Source of the DNA: Halobacteriales archaeon QS_1_68_17
GTDB lineage: Archaea > Halobacteriota > Halobacteria > Halobacteriales > Haloarculaceae
DNA: 48,651 nucleotides
Assembly (NCBI GenBank): GCA_003021105.1
Contig: PXRG01000018.1
Coordinates: 1-48,651, forward strand
Direction: 5' to 3'
In this document: positions 1 to 8,019 of the stretch, piece by piece
How positions within the stretch are numbered: the first letter of the stretch is position 1
Layout: every line of letters begins with the position of its first letter
The notes under the pieces: generated by a model
Databases searched by the model: none
Seen by the model: the letters and a program-made list of their open reading frames with translations, nothing else
Told to the model about the DNA's origin: nothing
Made by a program: the position numbers and the translations under genes

Positions 1-205
1 CCGCCACGGTCGCCGGTTCCGATCCGCCGGATCGGGTCGGGGTCACAAGGTCGTCCGCGGTCGGGACCGGCGCGGGTGTCACCGTCGACGTGGCCGCGGT
101 GGAGCCGCCGTCGCCGTCGCCGTCGCCGTAGCCCCACGCCGGGCTCCCGCCACACCCGGCGAGCAGCAACACCAGCGAGACAGCGACGGGTGCGAGGCGT
201 CTCAC
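1..205 (-). CDS. Putative secreted lipoprotein, partial (C-terminus outside window)
   Basis: Reading from a GTG at 205 leftward gives a short positively charged start, a hydrophobic stretch of about 12 residues and a lipobox LLAGC, then a low-complexity Gly/Asp and Thr/Ser/Pro-rich linker typical of haloarchaeal lipoproteins. The gene runs off the left edge, so no functional domain is visible. An ATG ten bases upstream is in another frame and does not give the signal peptide. It lies just upstream of, and in the same direction as, the PfkB gene. The lipoprotein call rests on the signal sequence only; the function is unknown. Confidence 0.6.
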   Translation of the reverse strand, partial: MRRLAPVAVSLVLLLAGCGGSPAWGYGDGDGDGGSTAATSTVTPAPVPTADDLVTPTRSGGSEPATVA

Positions 206-227
206 GGTCGTCCATGGCAGCGGTCGC

Positions 228-1118
228 TCAAATTCGCTCGCCTTCGACCAGCGAGGCGACCGCGGAGCGGTCGAGGCGGGCGCGCGCGCCGAGCGTTTCC
301 GACGCCAGCGCGCCGCAGGCGTTCGCCACCGCGAGCGCCCGTTCGAGGTCGGCCTCCCCGCGGTCGAGTGCCGCCAGAAAGCCCGCCGCGAAGGCGTCGC
401 CGGCACCAGTCGTGTCGACCGGATCGACCGCGAACCCCGAACCCCGGAGGTAGCCGCCGGCCGGCGTGAACAGTTCGGCACCGTCCCGGCCCTGCTTGAT
501 CACGACCGTCGTGTCGAGGTCGTCGACCGGGCCGAGGTTGTCCCGGATCGCCGCCCTGGCCTCCCGTTCGTTGAGAAACAGCAGGTCGGCACGGTCCAGC
601 GTCGCCGAGTAGTCCCGGTCGTCGAGCCGACGGCCCGGGTCGAAACTGACGGCGAGGCCGTGGTCGGCGGCCCGCGCCGCGAGCGACGCGGCCGTCTCCG
701 GGTCCTGTCCGGTCAAGTGGAGCCTGTCGGCCGCCGCCAGCGCGTCGTCGGCGACGGCGTCGCCGTCGTAGGCCTCGTTCGCACCGCTGTCACCGAGTAC
801 CATCACCCGGCCGGCCGCGTCGACCACCAGGTACTTGACAGTCGTCGCCCGGTCGGCGACCGTCCGGACGCCCGTGACGTCGACGCCCGCGGCCCGGAGT
901 TCCCGCCGGGTGCGTCGCCCCTCCGGGTCGTCGCCGACGCTCCCAGCGAGCGCCGCGTCCACACCGAGGTCGACCAGCGCGGTCGCTACGTTGGCCGCGC
1001 TGCCGCCGCCGCCCTTCCGACTTCGTTCGACGGGGACTTCCCCGTCCGGGTCCGGCAGGGCCTCCACGCCGACGGTCACGTCCCAGTTGACGTGGCCGGC
1101 ACAGATGACACGCGACAT
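228..1118 (-). CDS. PfkB-family sugar kinase, probable ribose-1-phosphate kinase
   Basis: A 296-aa ribokinase/PfkB-fold kinase. The glycine-rich substrate-side motif GGGGSAANVA is near residues 37-46 and the ATP/anion-hole signature DTTGAGDAF at 235-243, with the catalytic Asp at the end of GAGD. PfkB sequence alone does not fix the sugar. The gene lies 12 nt downstream of a ribose-1,5-bisphosphate isomerase gene in the same direction. In the pentose-bisphosphate pathway described for halophilic archaea, a PfkB-type kinase converts ribose 1-phosphate to ribose 1,5-bisphosphate, the isomerase substrate. That role is therefore inferred from context; fructose, ribose or nucleoside kinase are alternatives. 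Confidence 0.85.
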   Translation of the reverse strand: MSRVICAGHVNWDVTVGVEALPDPDGEVPVERSRKGGGGSAANVATALVDLGVDAALAGSVGDDPEGRRTRRELRAAGVDVTGVRTVADRATTVKYLVVDAAGRVMVLGDSGANEAYDGDAVADDALAAADRLHLTGQDPETAASLAARAADHGLAVSFDPGRRLDDRDYSATLDRADLLFLNEREARAAIRDNLGPVDDLDTTVVIKQGRDGAELFTPAGGYLRGSGFAVDPVDTTGAGDAFAAGFLAALDRGEADLERALAVANACGALASETLGARARLDRSAVASLVEGERI

Positions 1119-1130
1119 CGGTTCCGGTGC

Positions 1131-2096
1131 TCAGTCCTCCGGCGGGGTTTCCCAGGGTTTGCCGGTCGACTCCCCGAACAGTTCGCGGATCAGCGTGACG
1201 ATGCTCTCCGGCGGGAACTGGCCGTGCTCGGTGACGATGGCGTCGACGTACCGGGGCGGGGTGACGTCGAACGCCGGGTTCTCGACAGTCACCGCGCCCA
1301 GTTCCTCCCGGGCGTCCGCCGGGAGTACCTCCGACTCGTCGCGCATCTCGATCTCGACGGTGGCACCGGTCAGCGTTTCCGGGTTGAGTTTGATCGTCTG
1401 GGCCGCCGTCACGACCGGCACGCCGCGCTCGCGGGCGTTGACCGCGAGGCCGCTGGTGCCGATCTTGTTGACGACCGACCCGTCGGCGGCGATGCTGTCG
1501 GCCCCCACCAGGACGTGATCGGCCTCGTCCAGGTACCTGTGGGCGGCGTTGTCGACGATGAACGTCACCGGGACGCCGAGGTCGGCGAGCGCTCGTGCCG
1601 TAATACGGCCCTGGTTGCGCGGACGGGTCTCCTTGACGATGGCCGAGAGGTCCTTGCCCATCTCGACGGCGGCCTCGACGCACGCGAGCGCGTCCGTGGA
1701 GTGACAGTGAAACAGCACGACGTCGCCGTCGCGGAGCCTGTTCGCACCGACCTCCCCCAGGTCGCGCTGGGCGTTGTCGAGGTCCTCGCGGAACTGGCGT
1801 GCACCCGCGACGGTCGTCCGGCGCAACTCGTCGACCGTGTCGCCGGACATCCGCCTGAACACGGAGCGGAGCGCGTTCGGGAGGCTCACTGCCGTCGGGC
1901 GGGTGTCGTGGAGTCGCCGGGCGGCGATCCTGAGTTCGCGCCGGAATTCCGCCGGTGATTCGGCGTGGCTGGCTTTCGCCTGCGTTTCGAGGGCCCTGGC
2001 GGCCGCCGCCGCGATGGTCGCCGCGCCGCGGATCTCCATCTCGCCGATGTCCGTCGCGGTCTCCGCGACCGTCTCGTGTACGTCCGGCGGGTCCAT
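1131..2096 (-). CDS. Ribose-1,5-bisphosphate isomerase (eIF2B-alpha-like fold)
   Basis: A 321-aa member of the eIF2B/MtnA/R15P isomerase superfamily, which turns ribose 1,5-bisphosphate into ribulose 1,5-bisphosphate. A Cys in HCHS (Cys131) and an Asp in VGADSI (Asp200) match the two catalytic residues known for archaeal R15P isomerase; NKIGT follows the Asp. The frame is open further upstream, but the start at 2096 fits the family length and lies 27 nt after a TATA-like box (2120-2126). The adjacent kinase at 228-1118 would supply the substrate. No RuBisCO is visible here. Haloarchaea are reported to send the ribulose bisphosphate to a phosphatase and aldolase instead; those genes are not in the window. 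Confidence 0.88.
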   Translation of the reverse strand: MDPPDVHETVAETATDIGEMEIRGAATIAAAAARALETQAKASHAESPAEFRRELRIAARRLHDTRPTAVSLPNALRSVFRRMSGDTVDELRRTTVAGARQFREDLDNAQRDLGEVGANRLRDGDVVLFHCHSTDALACVEAAVEMGKDLSAIVKETRPRNQGRITARALADLGVPVTFIVDNAAHRYLDEADHVLVGADSIAADGSVVNKIGTSGLAVNARERGVPVVTAAQTIKLNPETLTGATVEIEMRDESEVLPADAREELGAVTVENPAFDVTPPRYVDAIVTEHGQFPPESIVTLIRELFGESTGKPWETPPED

Positions 2097-2119
2097 ACCG
2101 CCGGCTACGTGGTCGCGCG

Positions 2120-2126
2120 GTAAAAG
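2120..2126 (-). promoter_or_regulatory. TATA-like box for the R15P isomerase/kinase operon
   Basis: An AT run (CTTTTAC on the minus strand) in GC-rich DNA is centred about 27 nt from the ATG at 2096. It predicts a leaderless transcript and supports that start. Confidence 0.55.
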
Positions 2127-2183
2127 TCCCGTCGCGGAAAAAGAGGAAAATTTACGCCACACGCGTGTGAAATCCGGAACGAG

Positions 2184-2798
2184 ATGATCGAGATAATAAC
2201 GGATCCGGACGCCTTCTTCCGGCGCGAGACGGGGGAACCGTCGACGCTCGGCCCGGTCGCGGTCGTGCTGGTGTCGGGACTGGTGGCGCTCGGGGCGGTC
2301 ATCCCGACGATCCAACTGATCTCGCAGGCTGTTCCGGAAGGCGGCAGCGTCTTTGCTACGGCCGCTACTGCGGGCGGTGCCATTGCTGCCATCGTCGGGC
2401 CGTTCGTCGTCTGGTTGCTGTACACCGCCGCGTTCTACGTCATCTCCCTGGTATTCGAGGGCGAGGGAGGGTTCGTTTCCCTGTTGAAACTCGTCGGATG
2501 GGGGTTCGTCCCGCAGATCCTGGGGGCGGCAGTGAATGCGGCGGCGGCGTTCTACGCCGTCAGCAACATCGACCCGCCATCCGGTTCCGCGGAGGTGGGG
2601 TCTGCGGTGGCACAGTTCCAGAACAGTCCCGCCATGATGGCGGCGACGGTGTTCGGCATCGTCATCACCGTCTGGCAGGGCTTTCTCTGGACGTTCGCGG
2701 TCAAGCACGGGCGGAACCTCGACCTCCGGAGCGCGGCGTTGACCGTTGCGGGCCCGGTTCTCGTGGGGATTCTTCTCCGCGCCAACCAACTTCTCTGA
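2184..2798 (+). CDS. Yip1-like multi-pass membrane protein
   Basis: A 204-aa protein with about five hydrophobic segments. It opens with a short amphipathic stretch containing DPDAFF, usual for haloarchaeal Yip1-domain proteins, followed by membrane segments near residues 22-47, 62-92, 100-123 and 150-200. The Yip1 assignment rests on this overall pattern and FFRRE-type start, not on a catalytic motif. It is transcribed divergently from the R15P isomerase, with about 87 bp between the starts; AT-rich DNA at 2147-2154 is a plausible TATA box. No substrate or partner can be deduced. Confidence 0.75.
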   Translation: MIEIITDPDAFFRRETGEPSTLGPVAVVLVSGLVALGAVIPTIQLISQAVPEGGSVFATAATAGGAIAAIVGPFVVWLLYTAAFYVISLVFEGEGGFVSLLKLVGWGFVPQILGAAVNAAAAFYAVSNIDPPSGSAEVGSAVAQFQNSPAMMAATVFGIVITVWQGFLWTFAVKHGRNLDLRSAALTVAGPVLVGILLRANQLL

Positions 2799-2869
2799 AC
2801 GGGAGTGAGCGCCGCCGTGTGGCACTCGACTGCCCGGAAGCGATAAAATACACGCCCGAATCGCGGTAG

Positions 2870-2877
2870 ATTTAAAC
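2870..2877 (+). promoter_or_regulatory. TATA box upstream of the small ORF/CARDB/ABC transporter unit
   Basis: The AT-rich element ATTTAAAC is centred about 28 nt before the ATG at 2902. A purine-rich AGGAGG sequence at 2891-2896 lies between box and ATG, so either leaderless or Shine-Dalgarno initiation is possible. It is the likely promoter for the genes to 6348. Confidence 0.6.
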
Positions 2878-2901
2878 GCGCTGACGAAATAGGAGGCGAC
2901 G

Positions 2902-3027
2902 ATGAGCGAATCAGGGGGTCTGGAGTCGGTCTATGGCGGTCGGGCAGGCGCTATCGGGGGGTCGGTGCCTGGCTCGAACAGATGCGGCGGGCGGACGAAC
3001 GCGAACACGAACGGTGGTCACCGATGA
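2902..3027 (+). CDS. Small leader ORF, 41 aa, possibly frameshifted
   Basis: An ATG preceded by AGGAGG and correctly spaced from a TATA box opens a 41-codon frame ending in a TGA that overlaps the ATG of the CARDB gene (ATGA at 3024-3027), the layout of translational coupling. After about residue 20 the peptide loses haloarchaeal character. The frame reached by adding one G to the six-G run near 2960 reads VGAWLEQMRRADEREHERW, which looks more like protein and runs into the next gene. It is either a genuine coupled leader peptide or the frameshifted N-terminus of a larger product. No family is recognised. Confidence 0.35.
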   Translation: MSESGGLESVYGGRAGAIGGSVPGSNRCGGRTNANTNGGHR

Positions 3028-4538
3028 ACCGGTCTGTCGTTGTGGTGATCGGCTGTGTCGTGTTCCTCTCGACGGTCGCCGGCATCGGGGTCGGGGCCGA
3101 TCCCAAGCCGGACGTGGCGATATCGAACGTCACGGTGTCGCCGGAGAACCCGAGAACCGGTGACACGATCACCGTAGAGGCGACGATCGAGAACCTGGAT
3201 ACGAGCGGGAAGACCGCCCAGATCACCGAAGTCGCCCTCAGGACGGAGTCCGGCGACGCGTTCCGCGAATACGCGCGGATCAGCGACCTCGGGTATCTCT
3301 CGCCGGGTTCGGAGGTCCGGGTTCCGATGACGGTTACGCTGGACGAACCGGGAATTTATCGGTTCCGCGTGACCGCATTCGCCCGGTCGCCCGACAGTGC
3401 CAACGTCAGGGTCCAGTACCCCGTGACGGTCGAGGTGAGAGAGGCGGCGCGGCCACAGGTCCGGATCGCGACGTCCGACGCCGTGGTCGGCGTCGAGTCG
3501 AACGTGAGCGTGCGAGTGGCCAACGGCGCGGAGGGCGCACTGCGAAACGTGAACCTCTCGCTTTCGGGGGACCGCGTCTCGGTCGAGAACCCGTCCCGCG
3601 TGCGGGCCGAACTCGCCGCGGGAACCGACGAAACGTTCAACTTCTCCGTCAGGCCGGCGGCCCCCGGGGACAGGTCGCTGACGGCCAGACTCAGGTACGT
3701 CACCCCGAACGACCAGGTCAGGACGCTGACCGTGAGCGACACGCTCCGGACCGACCCGCTGACGAACGACGTCGTCCTGGGGGCGTCGTCTGGGTCCAGT
3801 TCCGACGGACTCGTCGTCGAACTGACCAACCAGGGAGACGTGGCAATCGACAACGTGACCGTGACGGGCCAGTCGCCGGACGCGACGGTTTCGCGTGCGT
3901 TCGTCGGGACGATCGCCCCGGGGACGAGCCGGGAAGTCCACCTGAACGTGACAGAACCCGCCGTCGAGAACCCGGAACTCCGGATCGAAGCGACCTACGA
4001 GATCGGCGAGACGACCGCGAGCAGGACGAGGGAACTCACCTACGATCCTGCGCCGGTCGGGAACATCACGCTCACGGGCGTCGAGGTCACGCCGGACGGA
4101 TCACGACTCGAGATCTCCGGGAGCGCGAGCAACCTCGGGACGACCGAAGCCCAGGGGGTGCTCGTCAGCGTCGTCGACACCCGGCAGGTGACGCCGTCCC
4201 CGCCGAACAAGGAGTACTTCGTCGGCTCGGTGCCCGCGAGCGACTTCGTCTCCTTCGAAGTGTACGCCACGGTCGGGAGGAACGTGTCGACGATCCCGCT
4301 TCGGGTGAGCTATCTCGTGGAGGGCGAGCGACGGTCGCGCGTCGTCGAAATCGACGCGGGTTCGGCGGTAGCCCGCGCGGAGAACCCCGAAGAACAGAGC
4401 GGTGGCGGCGGTGGGCTGCTCCTCCCGGGGGCGATCGCCGTCGTCCTCATCGGTGCAGTGGCCGGCATCATCTACGTCGGCTGGAAGCGGAGTCGATCCG
4501 GCGGGGGCGGCGAGAGCGACAGCGACGGCGGACAGTGA
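3024..4538 (+). CDS. Secreted CARDB/COG1361-type surface protein with C-terminal anchor
   Basis: About 504 aa from the ATG at 3024. It has an N-terminal signal sequence (VVVVIGCVVFLSTVAGIGVGA), repeated immunoglobulin-like beta domains rich in N-glycosylation sequons (NVS, NLS, NVT), then a Gly-rich linker, one C-terminal membrane helix (LLLPGAIAVVLIGAVAGIIYVGW) and a charged tail. Motifs such as VSPENPRTGDTITVEATIEN are typical of CARDB/NEW3 domains. An in-frame ATG at 2982 exists, but only 3024 puts the signal peptide first. It overlaps the ABC ATPase gene (GTGA at 4535). It is likely the extracellular partner of the MacB-like transporter; the ligand is unknown. Confidence 0.85.
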   Translation: MNRSVVVVIGCVVFLSTVAGIGVGADPKPDVAISNVTVSPENPRTGDTITVEATIENLDTSGKTAQITEVALRTESGDAFREYARISDLGYLSPGSEVRVPMTVTLDEPGIYRFRVTAFARSPDSANVRVQYPVTVEVREAARPQVRIATSDAVVGVESNVSVRVANGAEGALRNVNLSLSGDRVSVENPSRVRAELAAGTDETFNFSVRPAAPGDRSLTARLRYVTPNDQVRTLTVSDTLRTDPLTNDVVLGASSGSSSDGLVVELTNQGDVAIDNVTVTGQSPDATVSRAFVGTIAPGTSREVHLNVTEPAVENPELRIEATYEIGETTASRTRELTYDPAPVGNITLTGVEVTPDGSRLEISGSASNLGTTEAQGVLVSVVDTRQVTPSPPNKEYFVGSVPASDFVSFEVYATVGRNVSTIPLRVSYLVEGERRSRVVEIDAGSAVARAENPEEQSGGGGGLLLPGAIAVVLIGAVAGIIYVGWKRSRSGGGGESDSDGGQ

Positions 4539-5209
4539 TCGCAACCGTGCCAGTAGTCCAAACCCGGGACCTCGTCAAGCGGTACGAGACCGGCGGCGAG
4601 ACCGTGGTGGCCCTCGACCACATCGACTTCTCGGTCGCGGCCGGTGAGTTCGTCTCCATCGTCGGGCCGAGCGGGAGCGGGAAGACCACGCTCTTGAACA
4701 TGCTCGGCCTGCTGGACGGCCCGACTGAGGGCGAAATCAGGCTCGAAGGCGAGGACGTGACCGACCTCTCATCGCGGGAACGCACGGCAGCCAGGAAGCG
4801 GACCATCGGGTTCGTCTTCCAGCACTTCTTTCTGTTGCCGACGCTGACGGCGGTCGAGAACGTCGAGGTCCCGCGGCTGTTCGACGACGACCCGGAGACG
4901 ACCGCCAGGGCCGAGCGATTGCTCGAACGGGTCGGCTTGGGCGACCGCCTGAGACACAAACCGAGCGAACTCAGCGGCGGGCAGAAACAGCGCGTGGCCA
5001 TCGCCAGGTCGCTGATCAACGAACCGCGGCTGTTGCTGGCCGACGAGCCGACCGGGAACCTCGATAGGGAGACAGGCAAACAGATACTCGAGGAGTTCGC
5101 CCGGATCAAGCGCGAAGACGACGTGGCCATCGTCGCGGTCACGCACGACCCGCTGGTCAACGAGTACACCGACCGGACGGTCGAACTCGTCGACGGGGTG
5201 ACGTCGTAG
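4535..5209 (+). CDS. ABC transporter ATP-binding protein, MacB/LolD type
   Basis: A 224-aa ABC ATPase with Walker A GPSGSGKT near residue 44, Q-loop FVFQHFF, signature LSGGQKQR, Walker B LLLADEP followed by TGNLD, and the switch His in AVTHDP. The TGNLD after Walker B is characteristic of the MacB/LolD/FtsE group, which works with four-helix permeases rather than solute importers. It starts at a GTG overlapping the stop of the CARDB gene, and its stop overlaps the permease start by one base, so the three genes form one translation unit. It would energise the permease at the cytoplasmic face. Confidence 0.95.
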   Translation: MIATVPVVQTRDLVKRYETGGETVVALDHIDFSVAAGEFVSIVGPSGSGKTTLLNMLGLLDGPTEGEIRLEGEDVTDLSSRERTAARKRTIGFVFQHFFLLPTLTAVENVEVPRLFDDDPETTARAERLLERVGLGDRLRHKPSELSGGQKQRVAIARSLINEPRLLLADEPTGNLDRETGKQILEEFARIKREDDVAIVAVTHDPLVNEYTDRTVELVDGVTS

Positions 5210-6348
5210 TGTTCGAGTGGTTCGACCGCCGGTTCCCGACCCAGCTGGTCGCCAGGCGGAACCTCTCGCGGACGAAGGTCCGGTCGGCGCTGGCCTGCCT
5301 GGGCATCGTCATCGGCGTGATCGCCATCGCGTCGCTCGGCATGTTCGGGGCCGCGCTCCGGACCCAGGCGACCCAGAACCTCGGCGAAATCGGGAACCAG
5401 GTGGTGATTTCGCCGGACCGGTCCGAGGGCGTCGAGTCACTCACGGGCCGCGACGTCCGGACCATAGAGCGCGCCGCCGACGGCCAGACGGTGCTACCGG
5501 TCAAATCGAACGTCTCGACGATCACGGTCGGCAGACAGCAATCCAGGGTCCAGCTATACGGGATGGAACGACCGGCCCAGACCTACGCGGCCAGGGTAGG
5601 CACTATCCCCGATCCGCTCCGGAGCGGCGCACTCGTGGGGTCGTCGCTGGCAGAGGACCTCGATATCGGCGTCGGCAGCACCATCGAGGTGGACGGCAAC
5701 ACCTATCGCGTCCGCGCGGTTCTGGAGGAAGGGGACGCGTTCAACCCGGTCAGCCCTGACTCGGCCGTGATTCTCCCCGAGCGGGCGATCCCGGAGTCGG
5801 GCTACGACAACGTGATCGTCGTCGCGGAAACCGGCGAGGCCGCAAACGCGACGGCACAGGCGGTCCGGGACTCGCTCAACGACCGCGAACCGCGCGTCAC
5901 CGTGTTCGAACTCTCCTCGATCACCGACCAGATTTCCCAGTTTTTCACCGTCCTCAACCAGTTTTTGATCGGGATCGGGTCGATCTCGCTGCTGGTCGCC
6001 GGGGTCAGCATCCTGAACGTGATGCTGATGAGTACCGTCGAACGCCGCGAGGAGATCGGCGTCATGCGGGCGGTCGGCTACCAGAAACGCCAGATCCTCA
6101 AGATCATGCTCGCCGAGGCGATCCTGCTGGGCGTGGTCGGCGGGATCGCCGGGGCGCTGATCAGTCTCGGGGCCGGGATGATCATCCACCAGGTCTTGCT
6201 CGACAACGCCCTGTTGGCGTTCCGGCCTGAGGTGTTGGTCTACCTGCCGGTCGCACTCGGCTTCGGGGTCGCCACGAGCGCCATCTCCGGGCTCTACCCG
6301 GCCTGGAAAGCCGCGAACGAGCGACCCGTCGAGGCACTCCGGAACTGA
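5209..6348 (+). CDS. ABC transporter permease, FtsX/MacB family
   Basis: A 379-aa permease with the MacB layout: a first membrane helix near residues 25-47 (SALACLGIVIGVIAIASLGM), a large extracellular MacB_PCD domain (about 55-240), then three helices in the FtsX domain, with VERREEIGVMRAVGYQKRQI between the second and third, a family hallmark. It begins with GTG, one base into the stop of the ATPase gene. Such pairs move lipoproteins, peptides or antimicrobials or transmit mechanical force instead of importing nutrients. The co-transcribed CARDB protein suggests a role at the cell surface; the substrate is not evident. Confidence 0.93.
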   Translation: MFEWFDRRFPTQLVARRNLSRTKVRSALACLGIVIGVIAIASLGMFGAALRTQATQNLGEIGNQVVISPDRSEGVESLTGRDVRTIERAADGQTVLPVKSNVSTITVGRQQSRVQLYGMERPAQTYAARVGTIPDPLRSGALVGSSLAEDLDIGVGSTIEVDGNTYRVRAVLEEGDAFNPVSPDSAVILPERAIPESGYDNVIVVAETGEAANATAQAVRDSLNDREPRVTVFELSSITDQISQFFTVLNQFLIGIGSISLLVAGVSILNVMLMSTVERREEIGVMRAVGYQKRQILKIMLAEAILLGVVGGIAGALISLGAGMIIHQVLLDNALLAFRPEVLVYLPVALGFGVATSAISGLYPAWKAANERPVEALRN

Positions 6349-6419
6349 CGCCCAACGTCTCCCCGGTTCGGCTTCCGGCCGCACGACCCTCTTCGCCTCC
6401 CTCGAGCCGGGCGGTCCGG

Positions 6420-7409
6420 TCACTCGTTCCGATCCCGATCCCTGTGCGGGCCGTCGACCCCGCCGAGCGTCGACAGCACCGCGCGGGCCGTCGCGGCCGG
6501 GAGCCCGGCGAGTTCCGTGTTGGCCGTCGCGTAGACCGTCCCGAAATCGGCCACGGGCGTCCGTTCGACGAACCACTCCACGCGCTCGCGGACGGTCGCC
6601 GACGGCGGGATTCCGCCCCTGGCGTCGACGACGCCGAGCGCCACGTCGTCGGCGGTCCCGTACTCGTTGACGGTGTACAGCGCCGCGTCGTGGTCGGTCA
6701 CGAGGTCGTAGCCGACGGCGTCCACGTCGGCGTCGAGGAGGTGGGCGTGGACTTTCTCGTCGAATGCGCCGCCGTAGGTGTGAACGACGACCGGTGCGTC
6801 GGTCGCCGACGCGACGCCGTCGATCGCCTCGCTGGCGCGCGCGTCGGTGCCGTCGTCCGGCGGCGACGACACCAGGCCGGGCTCCAGCATCATGAGCGTC
6901 CCGATTGACGGGAAATCCTCGATTTCGGCGGCGAGAAACGAACCCGTCTCCGCCAGCAGTTCGTGGCGGTCGCCGGCCGCCAGGTCAGCGAGCGTGTACG
7001 GGCCGGGGACGACCGCCTGGAACCGGTCGACCGGGACCGTCGCCAGCGCGGCCGCCACCGTCGCTGCCATCGACCCGTCGTACGACAGGTCGCCGGTGAC
7101 GACCGGCTCGCGGTAGGCGCGCCCGTCGTAGTAGCGGGCCGTTCCCCCCGTCTCCACCGCGTCGTGGACGACCAGCGGGTGTGCGAGTCGGTCGCGCCAG
7201 CGCGCCTGCCCCTCGACAATCCGGTCGAGTCCGGCCTCGCGCTGCCAGCCGATCAGTTCCCGACGGAGCCGGCCGTAGCGGCCACAATACCCGGCCGCCT
7301 CGGGGGCGTCGACACGGTACTCGGGCGACCCCGCCGCCGGAATGCGCGGGCGTTCGGCCCAGTCCGGCGGCGGGTAGAGTCCGGGGGTCGTCGTGACGAG
7401 CCGATCCAT
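6420..7409 (-). CDS. MetE-like methionine synthase family protein
   Basis: A 329-aa protein of the cobalamin-independent methionine synthase/UROD-like barrel family. It has the opening RLVTTTPGLYPPPDW, PGPYTLADLA and late VHTYGG and ANTELAGLP segments seen in the haloarchaeal MetE-related pair, one catalytic-type and one N-terminal-type protein. The classical zinc-binding His-x-Cys pattern of the MetE C-terminal domain is not evident, so this is probably the partner or divergent paralogue rather than a full methyltransferase. The frame is open upstream, but the start at 7409 matches the family N-terminus and clears the next gene. Confidence 0.7.
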   Translation of the reverse strand: MDRLVTTTPGLYPPPDWAERPRIPAAGSPEYRVDAPEAAGYCGRYGRLRRELIGWQREAGLDRIVEGQARWRDRLAHPLVVHDAVETGGTARYYDGRAYREPVVTGDLSYDGSMAATVAAALATVPVDRFQAVVPGPYTLADLAAGDRHELLAETGSFLAAEIEDFPSIGTLMMLEPGLVSSPPDDGTDARASEAIDGVASATDAPVVVHTYGGAFDEKVHAHLLDADVDAVGYDLVTDHDAALYTVNEYGTADDVALGVVDARGGIPPSATVRERVEWFVERTPVADFGTVYATANTELAGLPAATARAVLSTLGGVDGPHRDRDRNE

Positions 7410-7434
7410 CGTCGGGGGTACCCGTCTCGCGGGC

Positions 7435-8019
7435 TTACGCCTTGTCACCGCCACCGGTCCCGGCGGTCCGGGAGAGACACAGGACGACCAGCTTCTCGAA
7501 CGGGAACGACTCCGTGGCGACCGTCTCGGCGTCGAACCCGGCGTCCGCCGCGAGTTCGCGTACCGCGTCGACGCCGGTGAGCGTGCTGACGAGCAGGTAC
7601 ACCTCGCCGGCCGGGGCCAGCACCCGACCAACGGAGGCGAGGAAGGGTTCGACGACCGCCCGGCCGTCCTCGCCGCCCGAGAGTGCTCGCGCCATCCAGT
7701 CCCCGCGTTCCTCGTCCGGGTCGGTCGGGAGGTAAGGTGGGTTGAAGACCACGAGGTCGAACACGCCGTCGCGGAACGGGTCGACCAGGTTCGCCCGAAC
7801 GACCGGGATGCCGCGCTCGCTGGCCGCCTCGCAGGCGTGTGGGTTCAGGTCGGACCCCACAACCCGGGCTCCCCGTTCGGCCAGGGTGGCGGCGACGTAG
7901 CCGGAGCCGGTCCCGACGTCCAGGGCCAGGTGGCCGGGAGCGACAGCCTCGACGGCGGCCTCCGCGAGGAGCTGCGAGTCCTCGGCTGGCTGGTAGACCC
8001 GGTCCGGCTCGCGGTCCAT
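7435..8019 (-). CDS. HemK2-type protein/release-factor glutamine methyltransferase
   Basis: A 194-aa class I SAM methyltransferase. The SAM motif DVGTGSG is at residues 34-40 and the catalytic NPPY at 93-96, the signature for methylation of Gln or other planar amides. Length and lack of an N-terminal helical domain match archaeal/eukaryotic HemK2 (Mtq2-like) rather than bacterial PrmC, so the likely target is the GGQ Gln of aRF1. Its ATG overlaps the TGA of ksgA (8017-8021), so the two are translationally coupled. Function is by family; the substrate is inferred. Confidence 0.88.
   Translation of the reverse strand: MDREPDRVYQPAEDSQLLAEAAVEAVAPGHLALDVGTGSGYVAATLAERGARVVGSDLNPHACEAASERGIPVVRANLVDPFRDGVFDLVVFNPPYLPTDPDEERGDWMARALSGGEDGRAVVEPFLASVGRVLAPAGEVYLLVSTLTGVDAVRELAADAGFDAETVATESFPFEKLVVLCLSRTAGTGGGDKA

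Noticed and set aside
1131-2825. 564-aa protein covering the R15P isomerase and the Yip1 gene antisense
   Set aside because: The part upstream of 2096 is antisense to a real gene, has no family match and lies beyond the TATA box.
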